A stretch of 22,334 nucleotides of DNA from Legionellaceae bacterium (GTDB taxonomy: Bacteria; Pseudomonadota; Gammaproteobacteria; Legionellales; Legionellaceae). The notes beneath the pieces were generated by a model, which was not told where the DNA came from, did no database searches, and saw nothing but the letters and a program-made list of their open reading frames with translations. Each line of letters begins with the position of its first letter. Within the stretch, counting starts at the first letter, position 1. A program made the position numbers and the translations under genes. This document shows positions 6,648 to 14,908 of the stretch, piece after piece. Location of the stretch: the NCBI GenBank assembly GCA_947505025.1, contig CANNIJ010000009.1, forward strand, positions 1 to 22,334, given 5' to 3'.

Positions 6648-6676
6648 GACCAACTCTTAAAAAATCAAGGTTTATC

Positions 6677-6811
6677 ATGAAACGTACTTTTCAACCCAGT
6701 AATCTTAAACGCGCCAGAGATCATGGATTTCGTGCACGTATGGCTACACGTTCTGGTCGTTTAGTTATCAAACGTAGACGTGCAAAAGGTCGCGCTCGTT
6801 TATCTGCTTAA
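6677..6811 (+). CDS. rpmH: 50S ribosomal protein L34
   Basis: A complete 44-residue L34, unmistakable from MKRTFQPSNLKR at the N-terminus, then ARDHGFRARMATRSGR and a lysine/arginine-rich tail ending in RLSA. Length is the usual 44-46. It is the first gene after the strong promoter and starts the conserved rpmH-rnpA-yidD-yidC-mnmE cluster. The next gene, rnpA, begins within or just after its end, so translation of the two is probably linked. Confidence 0.98.
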   Translation: MKRTFQPSNLKRARDHGFRARMATRSGRLVIKRRRAKGRARLSA

Positions 6812-6815
6812 TCCT

Positions 6816-7178
6816 GTGGGTTCTATTAATTTAAATGGTTTTGATAAAACACGACGTTTATTAACTAAAGAAAATTATAACGCCGTGTTTGAGCAAGCAA
6901 CAAAAATAACTAGCTCAGATTTTTTATTTTTATATCGTTTAAACAAAATAGGACATGCTCGCTTAGGTCTTGCTTTATCTAAAAAAATGATAAGAAAAGC
7001 ACATGATCGTAATCGTTTAAAAAGGATGTTACGTGAAACTTTTAGGCTACAGACAGGACTTCCGCCTGTAGATATTATCGTTTTAGCGAAGTTTGGTGTT
7101 GGAAATAAAGAACATACCCTTCTCAGGGTAAATTTGGAAAAATCATGGAACAAATTAATTTCTGGTTACGTAGAATAA
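6816..7178 (+). CDS. rnpA: Ribonuclease P protein component
   Basis: The basic protein subunit of RNase P, which helps the RNA subunit cleave 5' leaders from precursor tRNAs. Diagnostic features are the N-terminal TRRLLTKENYNAVF, the central strand GHARLGLALSKKMIRKA, and the RNR signature AHDRNRLKRMLRETFR. The start is uncertain. GTG 6816, four bases after the rpmH stop, gives 120 residues and aligns with family N-termini. GTG 6780, inside rpmH, would give 132 residues. Neither has a good Shine-Dalgarno site. The 3' end overlaps yidD by 34 bases, typical of this cluster. The C-terminal LEKSWNKLISG resembles Legionella/Coxiella relatives. Confidence 0.93.
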   Translation: MGSINLNGFDKTRRLLTKENYNAVFEQATKITSSDFLFLYRLNKIGHARLGLALSKKMIRKAHDRNRLKRMLRETFRLQTGLPPVDIIVLAKFGVGNKEHTLLRVNLEKSWNKLISGYVE

Positions 7179-7393
7179 TTTGCTTTTTGATTAAATCTTA
7201 TCAGATTTTGATCAGTCCAGTATTTCCTCAGTGTTGTCGTTTTTATCCCACGTGTTCTGAGTATGCTGTACGTGCAGTTATGCATTATGGTGTGGTTCGA
7301 GGAATGTGGTTAACTTGTGGTCGCTTGCTACGCTGTCAACCTTGGAGCAGCGGCGGTGAAGATCCTGTAATCCCTAACGTAGAGAAACATTAA
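7145..7393 (+). CDS. yidD: YidD membrane protein insertion efficiency factor
   Basis: An 82-residue protein with an N-terminal amphipathic/hydrophobic helix (INFWLRRIICFLIKSYQILI) and the strongly conserved core ISPVFPQCCRFYPTCSEYA, RGMWLTCGRLLRCQPW and GGEDPV. YidD acts at the inner membrane together with YidC in the insertion of some membrane proteins. The start ATG lies inside rnpA and the stop TAA overlaps the yidC ATG by one base (TAATG), so all three are likely translationally coupled. The length is normal for the family (70-90), and the conserved cysteines of the FYPTCSEY region are present. Confidence 0.96.
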   Translation: MEQINFWLRRIICFLIKSYQILISPVFPQCCRFYPTCSEYAVRAVMHYGVVRGMWLTCGRLLRCQPWSSGGEDPVIPNVEKH

Positions 7394-9063
7394 TGGACAT
7401 TCGTCGAGTTGGTTTGTACGCTGCACTTGCGCTTGTAGTGTATTCATTATGGTCCAATTGGCAGTTGGATTACACTAAAGATTCTAATCAAATAATAAAT
7501 GCACCGTTAGAGCATTCTTTTACAGAAGAAACTGCTAATACAGCCAGGTCTTTTGAAGAAACGCCAATTTCTAATACTGCATCCGTTATTACAGATATGG
7601 TTCGAGTTAAAACTGATGTAATGAACTTAGCCATTGATTTAAAACAAGGCGATGTAATTAATGCAGAATTATTAGCATATCCAGCCGATATGCTAGAGAA
7701 AAATAAGCCATTTATTCTGTTAAAAAATGACACTAATGCAAAATACGTTGCAGAAAGTCATATTTTTGTAGTCAATGATAAAAAAATTCAAGATTTGAAC
7801 TTTAATTTTCATTCAGCAAAAGTAAATTACGAATTACCTAAAAAACAAGAAAATTTAGTGGTCACCCTAGAGGGAAGCACTAAAGACGGTTTAACTGTAC
7901 AAAAAGAGTTTAGATTTAAAAGAGGCAGTTATTTGATTGAAGTGCGTTATATTGTCATGAACAATGGAACCGCCGCTTGGAAAGGTTACATGAGTACGGA
8001 ATTATTACAAAAAGCTCCAATAGAAGATAAATCTAGTATGTTTCATGTTGGTTCTTTTACCGGAGCTTCATATTCCAATCCAGGACAACATCGTTATAAA
8101 AAGATTACATTCAAAGATATGAGCAAAGAAAATCTTGATTTAGATGCGACTGGTGGTTGGATTGCCATGCAGCAACATTATTTTTTAAGCACATGGATCC
8201 CTGATCCATCAGTTAAAAATAGATTTTACACCCGTTATTCAAATAACGATTACATGATTGGTGCAGTAACGCCAGCGATTAATCTTGCCCCAATGGCAAA
8301 AACAATATTGCAAACACGTTTATATTTAGGACCTGAGGTCACAGATACCTTGAAAGCGATTGCTCCGGGCCTAGATTTAACGGTTGACTATGGATGGTTA
8401 TGGTTTTTATCGGCAATATTATTTACTTTTATGACAAAGATCTACTCGGTAGTTGGTAATTGGGGATGGTCAATTGTCTTAGTTACTGTATTAATTAAAT
8501 TAGCATTTTATAAATTATCAGCGACAAGTTATAAGTCAATGGCAGGAATGAGAAAATTACAACCTAAATTGTTAGCTATGCGTGAAAGATACGGTGATGA
8601 CAAAGCAAAAATCAGTCAAGCTACTATGGCGTTGTATCGTGAGGAAAAAGTAAATCCATTGGGTGGTTGTTTACCAATCATTATTCAAATCCCAGTGTTT
8701 ATTGCGTTATATTCGGTTTTATTGGAAAGTGTGCAGTTACGCCAAGCACCGTTTATTTTTTGGATTGCAGATTTAGCTTCATCCGATCCATATCATGTAT
8801 TACCTGTGATTATGGGTATTACTATGTTGATACAACAACGTTTAAATCCTGCGCCCCCAGATCCAATGCAAGCCAAGATAATGATGTTTTTACCGATTTT
8901 ATTTACTGGTCTTTTTTGGAATTTTCCTGCTGGCTTGGTGTTATATTGGATTGTAAATAATAGTCTATCGATATTACAGCAATGGTATATCACTAGAAAA
9001 TACAGTGAGATCAAACCAAAAACACCAAATAAGCCCGTGAAAAAACTATCAATTGTCAAATAA
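7393..9063 (+). CDS. yidC: Membrane protein insertase YidC
   Basis: A 556-residue Oxa1/YidC insertase that puts proteins into the inner membrane, alone or with SecYEG. The order of parts is: N-terminal transmembrane helix (about residues 6-22); a large periplasmic P1 domain (about 45-325) with the typical stretch SFTGASYSNPGQHRYKK; then the conserved five-helix core, starting near WLWFLSAILFTFMTKIY. The core includes the cytoplasmic loop MRKLQPKLLAMRERYGDD, the segment NPLGGCLPIIIQIPVFIALY, and MMFLPILFTGLFWNFPAGLV. Length matches E. coli (548). The groove helix has a Lys (TVLIKLAFY) where E. coli has the functional Arg. The start overlaps the yidD stop by one base. The C-terminal tail is short and basic. 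Confidence 0.97.
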   Translation: MDIRRVGLYAALALVVYSLWSNWQLDYTKDSNQIINAPLEHSFTEETANTARSFEETPISNTASVITDMVRVKTDVMNLAIDLKQGDVINAELLAYPADMLEKNKPFILLKNDTNAKYVAESHIFVVNDKKIQDLNFNFHSAKVNYELPKKQENLVVTLEGSTKDGLTVQKEFRFKRGSYLIEVRYIVMNNGTAAWKGYMSTELLQKAPIEDKSSMFHVGSFTGASYSNPGQHRYKKITFKDMSKENLDLDATGGWIAMQQHYFLSTWIPDPSVKNRFYTRYSNNDYMIGAVTPAINLAPMAKTILQTRLYLGPEVTDTLKAIAPGLDLTVDYGWLWFLSAILFTFMTKIYSVVGNWGWSIVLVTVLIKLAFYKLSATSYKSMAGMRKLQPKLLAMRERYGDDKAKISQATMALYREEKVNPLGGCLPIIIQIPVFIALYSVLLESVQLRQAPFIFWIADLASSDPYHVLPVIMGITMLIQQRLNPAPPDPMQAKIMMFLPILFTGLFWNFPAGLVLYWIVNNSLSILQQWYITRKYSEIKPKTPNKPVKKLSIVK

Positions 9064-9067
9064 TACC

Positions 9068-10411
9068 ATGCATGATTCGGAAACAATTGTTGCAGTAGCC
9101 ACTTCTGCTGGTCGAGCAGGGGTGGGCGTTGTACGGGTTTCAGGTCCAAAATCTTTGTTTATAGCTAAAGCTCTCACTGACTTAACTAACATTGATCCGC
9201 GACATGCAAATTACACACAATTTTTTGATGTAGAACGTGATGTTTTAGATCAAGGAATTTTGATTTATTTTCAAGCTCCACATTCTTTTACTGGTGAAGA
9301 TGTAGTTGAATTTCAATGTCATGGTGCTCCGGTTGTTTTAGATCAATTAGTTAATACATGTGTTGCTGCTGGGGCAAGACTTGCGCGCCCAGGTGAATTT
9401 TCTGAGCGCGCATTTTTAAATGATAAAATAGATTTAACTCAAGCCGAAGCAATCGCTGATTTAATTAATGCAAACTCCATAACTTCAGCCAGATTAGCCA
9501 TACGCTCTTTGCAGGGAGATTTTTCAAAACACATCCACCATTTGAATGATCAATTACTTCAATTACGCTTGTATGTTGAGGCTGCAATTGATTTTCCAGA
9601 AGAAGATTTAGATTTTTTAAATGATGGATATGTTGAAAATTCGTTAAAAAATCTTCAAGAAATATTGGCTAAAATTCGTTCGAGCGCTACCCAGGGGGTT
9701 ATGGTCCGTGAAGGATTAACTTTTGTAATCACAGGACGTCCAAATGTAGGTAAATCAACCTTACTTAATCAGTTAGCTGGACGTGATTTAGCTATAGTTA
9801 CGGATATCGCTGGTACAACACGTGATATTTTGCGCGCAGAGATCAAGCTTGGTGATTTATCAGTGCATATTATTGACACCGCTGGTTTACGTGAAAGTAC
9901 CGATCCGATTGAGCAAGAAGGAATTAAACGTGCTTGGGCTGAGGTGAATGCCGCTGATGGTATTTTATGGATAAATGACTTAACGTCACCTGATCAACTT
10001 GATTGTGAACACCAGCAAGTTATAGAAAAAATATCAAATACAATTCCGGTGATTCGTGTATGGAATAAAACAGATTGCACTGAAATTAGCCCGCATGTAA
10101 TTGATAATAATGTTTACTTATCAGCCAATTTAGGCTTGGGCATAGATTTACTCAGAGAAAAAATCCAAGAGATTGTTGGTTATCAACCAACTGAAGGTCA
10201 ATTTTCAGCACGTAGAAGGCATTTGATAGCTTTAGATCAGGCGCGTAATTTTTTAACTGCAGGTCAAGTTCAATTAGTCAAATATCGTGCGGGTGAATTG
10301 TTAGCTGAGGATTTACGTCAAGCTCACCTTTCTTTGTGCGCAATAACCGGTGAATTTACTTCAGATGATTTATTAGGAGTTATTTTTTCTCATTTTTGTA
10401 TTGGAAAGTAA
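9068..10411 (+). CDS. mnmE: tRNA modification GTPase MnmE (TrmE)
   Basis: A 447-residue GTPase that, with MnmG, installs the carboxymethylaminomethyl group on U34 of certain tRNAs. The N-terminal domain begins SETIVAVATSAGRAGVGVVR. Its helical domain holds an inserted G domain with G1 GRPNVGKS (residues 223-230), G2 AGTTRD, G3 DTAG and G4 NKTD. The protein ends in the invariant FCIGK, whose Cys is needed for modification. The ATG at 9068, four bases after the yidC stop, matches family N-termini; the TTG at 9053, inside yidC, would add five residues. No good ribosome-binding site is visible. The partner mnmG, often next in this cluster, is not adjacent: rppH follows after 76 bases. Confidence 0.97.
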   Translation: MHDSETIVAVATSAGRAGVGVVRVSGPKSLFIAKALTDLTNIDPRHANYTQFFDVERDVLDQGILIYFQAPHSFTGEDVVEFQCHGAPVVLDQLVNTCVAAGARLARPGEFSERAFLNDKIDLTQAEAIADLINANSITSARLAIRSLQGDFSKHIHHLNDQLLQLRLYVEAAIDFPEEDLDFLNDGYVENSLKNLQEILAKIRSSATQGVMVREGLTFVITGRPNVGKSTLLNQLAGRDLAIVTDIAGTTRDILRAEIKLGDLSVHIIDTAGLRESTDPIEQEGIKRAWAEVNAADGILWINDLTSPDQLDCEHQQVIEKISNTIPVIRVWNKTDCTEISPHVIDNNVYLSANLGLGIDLLREKIQEIVGYQPTEGQFSARRRHLIALDQARNFLTAGQVQLVKYRAGELLAEDLRQAHLSLCAITGEFTSDDLLGVIFSHFCIGK

Positions 10412-10487
10412 TAACCATATAACGCGCTTATCAAGGATGTGATACCATAAAATAAAAGATGATCACTACAGAAGAATTCATCATATT

Positions 10488-11009
10488 ATGTTGATTGATC
10501 GAGCAGGTTATCGTTTAAATGTAGGAATTGTTTTAGTGAATGATCATGGACGTGTTTTTTGGGGTAAACGTCTGGGGCATGATGCTTGGCAATTTCCTCA
10601 GGGAGGACTATCTAAGGGTGAAACTGCCTTGGATGCCTTATATCGTGAGTTAAGAGAAGAAATTGGATTAGAGCGCGGTGATGTTGAAGTATTAGGCGTA
10701 ACCAAACGCTGGATTAATTATCTTTTACCCAAGCAATACTTGCGCTATGGCAGTCAACCATTGGTTATCGGTCAAAAACAAAAATGGTTTTTATTAAAGC
10801 TTATTGGTAGTGAACAAAAAATTCGTTTAGATCTGAGTGATTCGCCGGAGTTTGATAGTTGGCGCTGGATTGATTATAACGAGCCTGCTGAACAAGTGAT
10901 TTTCTTTAAGCGACAAGTTTATATTCAAGCATTAAAAGAACTAGAGCACTTTTTAAAAAAACGTCGATCATATTTTTTTATTCGACGTAAACATCATAAT
11001 GACGGTTAG
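10488..11009 (+). CDS. rppH: RNA pyrophosphohydrolase RppH (Nudix)
   Basis: A 173-residue Nudix hydrolase that removes pyrophosphate from the 5' end of transcripts, starting RNase E-dependent mRNA decay. It starts MLIDRAGYRLNVGIVL like RppH (NudH), followed by WQFPQGG. A complete Nudix box (GX5EX7REUXEEXGU) lies at residues 39-61, with E45, R53, E54, E57 and E58. The family stretch PKQYLRYGSQPLVIGQKQKW follows. The C-terminus is basic (KKRRSYFFIRRKHH). It sits nine bases upstream of ptsP, the same pairing as in E. coli and Legionella. The 76-base gap from mnmE holds only a weak 5-bp stem (ATCAAGGATGTGAT), so a separate promoter is possible but not clearly seen. Confidence 0.95.
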   Translation: MLIDRAGYRLNVGIVLVNDHGRVFWGKRLGHDAWQFPQGGLSKGETALDALYRELREEIGLERGDVEVLGVTKRWINYLLPKQYLRYGSQPLVIGQKQKWFLLKLIGSEQKIRLDLSDSPEFDSWRWIDYNEPAEQVIFFKRQVYIQALKELEHFLKKRRSYFFIRRKHHNDG

Positions 11010-11018
11010 CGGCTATCT

Positions 11019-13310
11019 ATGCTTAAAACACTACATAGGATTGTACATGATGTTACCACTAATAGACATTTAGACGATGCGTTAAATGTCTTGGTTAAAC
11101 GTGTACGCAAAGCAATGAATGCTGATGTGGCATGTGTTTATTTATTGGATCATTCACAAACTGAACATGTATTGATTGCCTCAGATGGATTTAGCAAACA
11201 AGCTGAATCTGCAGTTCGTATTCCGGTTTCAAGTGGACTGGTAGGTTTGGTTGGACGCAGAGAAGAACCGATTAATATTGATAATGCACCCGAACATCCT
11301 AAGTTTCATCCTCATCCGTTAATACTAGAGATGCATTTACATGCATTCTTAGGTGTGCCAATTATCCAGCATCGACGATTATATGGTGTTCTAACTGTTC
11401 AAGATAGTATGTTACGTTGCTTTGATGATCAGGAAGAGGCTTTTTTGATTACATTAGCTGCACAGCTTGGCGGAATGATTGCTCACTCTGAGGCAACTGG
11501 GGCATTAATTCGTCTGACAAAAAAACAAGCCGTTGGTGTGTATAAGCCAAATACTTTACCCGGTGTATTGCATGGTATAGGTTGCTCACCCGGAGCGGCT
11601 ATTGGTTGTGCAGTAGTCAGTTATCCTGCAGCAGATATAGATGCAGTTCCACGTCATATTACAGAAAATGTAGAACAAGAATTAGAGCTTTTTTTTAATG
11701 CGTTACAAGCAACTCGTGATCATATGCACCGTTTAAGTCGGAGGATGAAGTCCAGTGTATCTGAGCATGAACATGCATTATTTGATGTATATTTAGGCGT
11801 TTTAGATAATAATGGGCTTGGCGCTGACGTTGCACATGAAATACGTCATGAGCATTTAAGTGCTCAATCAGCATTAGCTTGTGTTATCCAGCGACAAGTT
11901 CTGCAATTTGAATCGATGCATGATGATTATTTACGTGAAAGAGCCAGTGATTTCCGCGATATCGGTCGTCGTGTATTAGCCCAGCTACAATCTCAGTTAA
12001 AAGAAGATATTATCTATCCTAAACGTGTAATTTTGGTTGGTGAAGAAGTTACAGCTGCTGCCTTGGCTGAAATTCCAGAAGGACAGTTAGTTGGAGTGGT
12101 ATCTGCCAAAGGATCTAAAACCTCACACGTAGCTATTTTAGCTAGGGCTATGGGAGTGCCCACTGTAATGGGGGTTAGAGGTTTAAATTTAGAACAAGTT
12201 TCACGGCGTGCAATGATCGTTGATGGTTATGAAGGACATGTGTTCATTACCCCTTCTAAATCTTTATTGGCTGAGTATAAGCAATTGATTCAGCAAGATA
12301 AAGATTTGAATCAGAGTTTAAGTGTTTTACACGATAAACCGGCGCAAACTACGGATAATCACCGTATTTCATTACAGGTTAATACCGGACTCGCGGTTGA
12401 TGCCGGTATGTCAATGAGTGTTGGTGCTGAGGGGGTTGGTTTGTATCGTTCAGAAGTGACATTTATGAGTCGAGATCGATTTCCATCAGAAGATGAACAA
12501 TGCATTATTTATAAACAAACATTAAAAGCATTTGCTCCACATAGCGTTACAATGCGTACTTTGGATATTGGCGGCGATAAATGTTTGGCTTATTTTCCAA
12601 TTGAAGAAAGTAATCCTTACTTAGGTTGGCGTGGGTTACGTGTCACTCTAGATCACCCAGATCTGTTTTTATTACAAGTTCGAGCTATGTTGCGTGCAAA
12701 TGAAGGGATCAATAATTTACGCATTTTACTACCGATGGTGACAACTTTAAGTGAGGTTGACGAGGCTAAGCACTTAATTAACAAAGCATATACTGAGGTT
12801 GTAGAAGAAGGATGTGTGATCGTTAAGCCTAAGATTGGTGTGATGATTGAAGTGCCTGCAGCGGCCTATCAGGCGTATGATTTAGCCAAAAGAGTACATT
12901 TCCTTTCGGTGGGAACAAATGATTTGACTCAGTATATGTTGGCTGTTGATCGTAACAATGCTCGTGTTGCTGGATTGTATGACTCGTTACATCCTTCAGT
13001 TTTACGTACATTACAAAAGATACTTGAAGGTGGCCATGCAGCAGGAGTAAAGGTGAGTGTGTGTGGCGAAATGGCGAGCGATCCTTTGGCTGTTGTTTTA
13101 TTGTTAGCGATGGGATTTGATACTTTGAGTATGAACTCAGCCAGTCTGCCCAGAATAAAGTGGATCATCAGGCATTGCTCATTAATTAATGCTAGAAAAA
13201 TTTTGGCAGAAGTTTTACTGTTAGAGGGTCCCAGAGAGATTAGATTACATGTTCAACATGCTTTAGAAGACTTAGGTTTGGCTGATTTTATTCGTGCAGG
13301 GACCAATTAA
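11019..13310 (+). CDS. ptsP: Phosphoenolpyruvate-protein phosphotransferase PtsP (nitrogen PTS enzyme I)
   Basis: A 763-residue enzyme I of the nitrogen phosphotransfer system, which passes phosphate from PEP to NPr and then EIIA-Ntr as a regulatory relay. The N-terminal GAF domain (about residues 1-165) begins MLKTLHRIVHDVTTNRHLDD. A PEP-utiliser N domain and the phosphohistidine domain follow, with catalytic His370 in GSKTSHVAILARAMGVPTV. The C-terminal TIM barrel carries LSVGTNDLTQYMLAVDRNN and CGEMASDP with catalytic Cys682. All active-site elements are present, and the length matches E. coli PtsP (748). Its partners ptsO and ptsN are not in the window. The stop is immediately followed by the lgt ATG. 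Confidence 0.96.
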   Translation: MLKTLHRIVHDVTTNRHLDDALNVLVKRVRKAMNADVACVYLLDHSQTEHVLIASDGFSKQAESAVRIPVSSGLVGLVGRREEPINIDNAPEHPKFHPHPLILEMHLHAFLGVPIIQHRRLYGVLTVQDSMLRCFDDQEEAFLITLAAQLGGMIAHSEATGALIRLTKKQAVGVYKPNTLPGVLHGIGCSPGAAIGCAVVSYPAADIDAVPRHITENVEQELELFFNALQATRDHMHRLSRRMKSSVSEHEHALFDVYLGVLDNNGLGADVAHEIRHEHLSAQSALACVIQRQVLQFESMHDDYLRERASDFRDIGRRVLAQLQSQLKEDIIYPKRVILVGEEVTAAALAEIPEGQLVGVVSAKGSKTSHVAILARAMGVPTVMGVRGLNLEQVSRRAMIVDGYEGHVFITPSKSLLAEYKQLIQQDKDLNQSLSVLHDKPAQTTDNHRISLQVNTGLAVDAGMSMSVGAEGVGLYRSEVTFMSRDRFPSEDEQCIIYKQTLKAFAPHSVTMRTLDIGGDKCLAYFPIEESNPYLGWRGLRVTLDHPDLFLLQVRAMLRANEGINNLRILLPMVTTLSEVDEAKHLINKAYTEVVEEGCVIVKPKIGVMIEVPAAAYQAYDLAKRVHFLSVGTNDLTQYMLAVDRNNARVAGLYDSLHPSVLRTLQKILEGGHAAGVKVSVCGEMASDPLAVVLLLAMGFDTLSMNSASLPRIKWIIRHCSLINARKILAEVLLLEGPREIRLHVQHALEDLGLADFIRAGTN

Positions 13311-14102
13311 ATGCTGATTTTTCCATCCATAAATCCTATAGCTATAGCCATTGGACCAATTCATGTGCATTGGTATGGCTTGATGTATTTATTGGGCTTT
13401 GCTGCGGCTTATGGATTAGCTAATCTACGGGTCAAACAGCAAAATCTTGCATGGACTAAAGATCAGATCAGTGATCTTATTTTTTATGCTGCATTGGGAG
13501 TTGTGTTCGGTGGGCGGATTGGTTATATGTTATTTTATAACTTGCATGAATGGTTATTACATCCGCTAAATATATTTAAAATCTGGCAAGGTGGGATGTC
13601 ATTTCATGGTGGCTTGATTGGGGTCATGATTGCACTTTATTTCTTTTCACGTAAGATTCAACTGCCATTTTTAAAAATTGCAGATTTTGTAGCGCCACTA
13701 GTACCCCTGGGTCTTGCTGCTGGCAGAATGGGTAATTTTATTAATGCCGAGTTGTGGGGGCGAGTAACAAATGTGCCTTGGGCTATGGTTTTTCCATATG
13801 CAGGCACGCAGTCACGTCACCCTTCTCAGTTATATGAGTTTGGTCTTGAAGGTATATTGTTATTTATTGTGGTATGGATCTATTCATCTAAACCACGAGC
13901 AACTGGGCGAGTTAGTGGTGTTTTTTTGATTGGATATGCATTATGTCGCGTGTTAGCTGAATGCTTTCGTCAACCAGATATATCAATCGGCGTACTGCAT
14001 GGACTGACTATGGGTCAATGGTTATCATTGCCTATGATGGTTGGCGGTATAATATTATATTTTAGATTTGGAATGGTAAAGGATCATGCAAGTTTATCTT
14101 GA
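13311..14102 (+). CDS. lgt: Prolipoprotein diacylglyceryl transferase
   Basis: A 263-residue multi-pass inner-membrane enzyme that transfers diacylglycerol from phosphatidylglycerol to the lipobox cysteine of prolipoproteins, the first step of lipoprotein maturation. Marks are the N-terminal GPIHVHWYGLMYLLGF, the HGG motif in WQGGMSFHGGLIGV, the Lgt signature GRMGNFINAELWGR (from residue 138), and RHPSQLYE. At least six hydrophobic segments are visible, and the length is normal (E. coli 291). The ATG directly follows the ptsP stop, and the 3' end overlaps thyA by 17 bases. lgt-thyA overlap is common in gammaproteobacteria. Confidence 0.97.
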   Translation: MLIFPSINPIAIAIGPIHVHWYGLMYLLGFAAAYGLANLRVKQQNLAWTKDQISDLIFYAALGVVFGGRIGYMLFYNLHEWLLHPLNIFKIWQGGMSFHGGLIGVMIALYFFSRKIQLPFLKIADFVAPLVPLGLAAGRMGNFINAELWGRVTNVPWAMVFPYAGTQSRHPSQLYEFGLEGILLFIVVWIYSSKPRATGRVSGVFLIGYALCRVLAECFRQPDISIGVLHGLTMGQWLSLPMMVGGIILYFRFGMVKDHASLS

Positions 14103-14880
14103 TTTTATGCGACACGTATTAAACCATGGCGTTGAAAAAACCGATCGTACTGGCACTGGTACACGTTCGGTTTTTGGCTATCAAATGCGATTTAATTTAG
14201 CTCAGGGCTTTCCTTTAATTACTACAAAAAAAATGCATGTACGTAGTATTGTACATGAGTTGTTATGGTTTTTGCGTGGCGAAACAAACATCGCGTCATT
14301 AAATGCAGCAGGGGTATCGATTTGGGACGAATGGGCTGATTCCTCAGGAAATTTAGGACCAGTATATGGTCGTCAATGGCGTCAATGGCACACAATTGAT
14401 GGACGATTTATTGACCAATTAGCCAATGTGGTAGATCAGATCCGCACCAATCCAGATTCTCGGCGTTTGATTGTGAGTGCTTGGAATGTTGGTGAACTCG
14501 ATCAAATGGCTTTGCCTCCATGTCATTTGTTGTTTCAGTTTTACGTGAGTAATAAACGTTTATCTTGCCAGCTTTATCAGCGATCCGCAGATGTTTTTTT
14601 AGGGGTGCCATTTAATATTGCTTCTTATGCCCTGCTTACTCATATGGTTGCGCAACAATGTGATTTAGAAGTTGGTGAATTTATTTGGACTGGAGGTGAT
14701 TGCCATTTATATTCAAATCATTTGGAGCAAGCACTAATTCAATTAGAGCGTGCTCCATGCCCAGCACCAAAGTTGAGTTTAACTGTACGCCCAGACTCTT
14801 TGTTTGAGTATGATTTTGAAAATATTCAGTGGTTAGATTATCAATCTCACCCCACGTTAAAAGCGCCGATTGCAGTTTAA
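14086..14880 (+). CDS. thyA: Thymidylate synthase
   Basis: A 264-residue ThyA, the same length as the E. coli enzyme. It methylates dUMP to dTMP using methylene-tetrahydrofolate. Conserved elements are DRTGTGTRSVFGYQMRF (phosphate-binding Arg), RSIVHELLWFLRGETN, GPVYGRQWR and catalytic Cys146 in ALPPCHLLFQF. Further elements are QRSADVFLGVPFNIASYALL and HLYSNHLEQ. All substrate-contact motifs are intact, so it should be active. The start lies 17 bases inside lgt, so expression is probably coupled to lgt. Confidence 0.98.
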   Translation: MQVYLDFMRHVLNHGVEKTDRTGTGTRSVFGYQMRFNLAQGFPLITTKKMHVRSIVHELLWFLRGETNIASLNAAGVSIWDEWADSSGNLGPVYGRQWRQWHTIDGRFIDQLANVVDQIRTNPDSRRLIVSAWNVGELDQMALPPCHLLFQFYVSNKRLSCQLYQRSADVFLGVPFNIASYALLTHMVAQQCDLEVGEFIWTGGDCHLYSNHLEQALIQLERAPCPAPKLSLTVRPDSLFEYDFENIQWLDYQSHPTLKAPIAV

Positions 14881-14908
14881 TGTTAAATTTCGCGGTTAAG
14901 GAGCAACT

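Noticed and set aside
10428..10452. Terminator between mnmE and rppH
   Set aside because: The stem around AAGGATG is only five pairs and is followed by A-rich rather than T-rich sequence.
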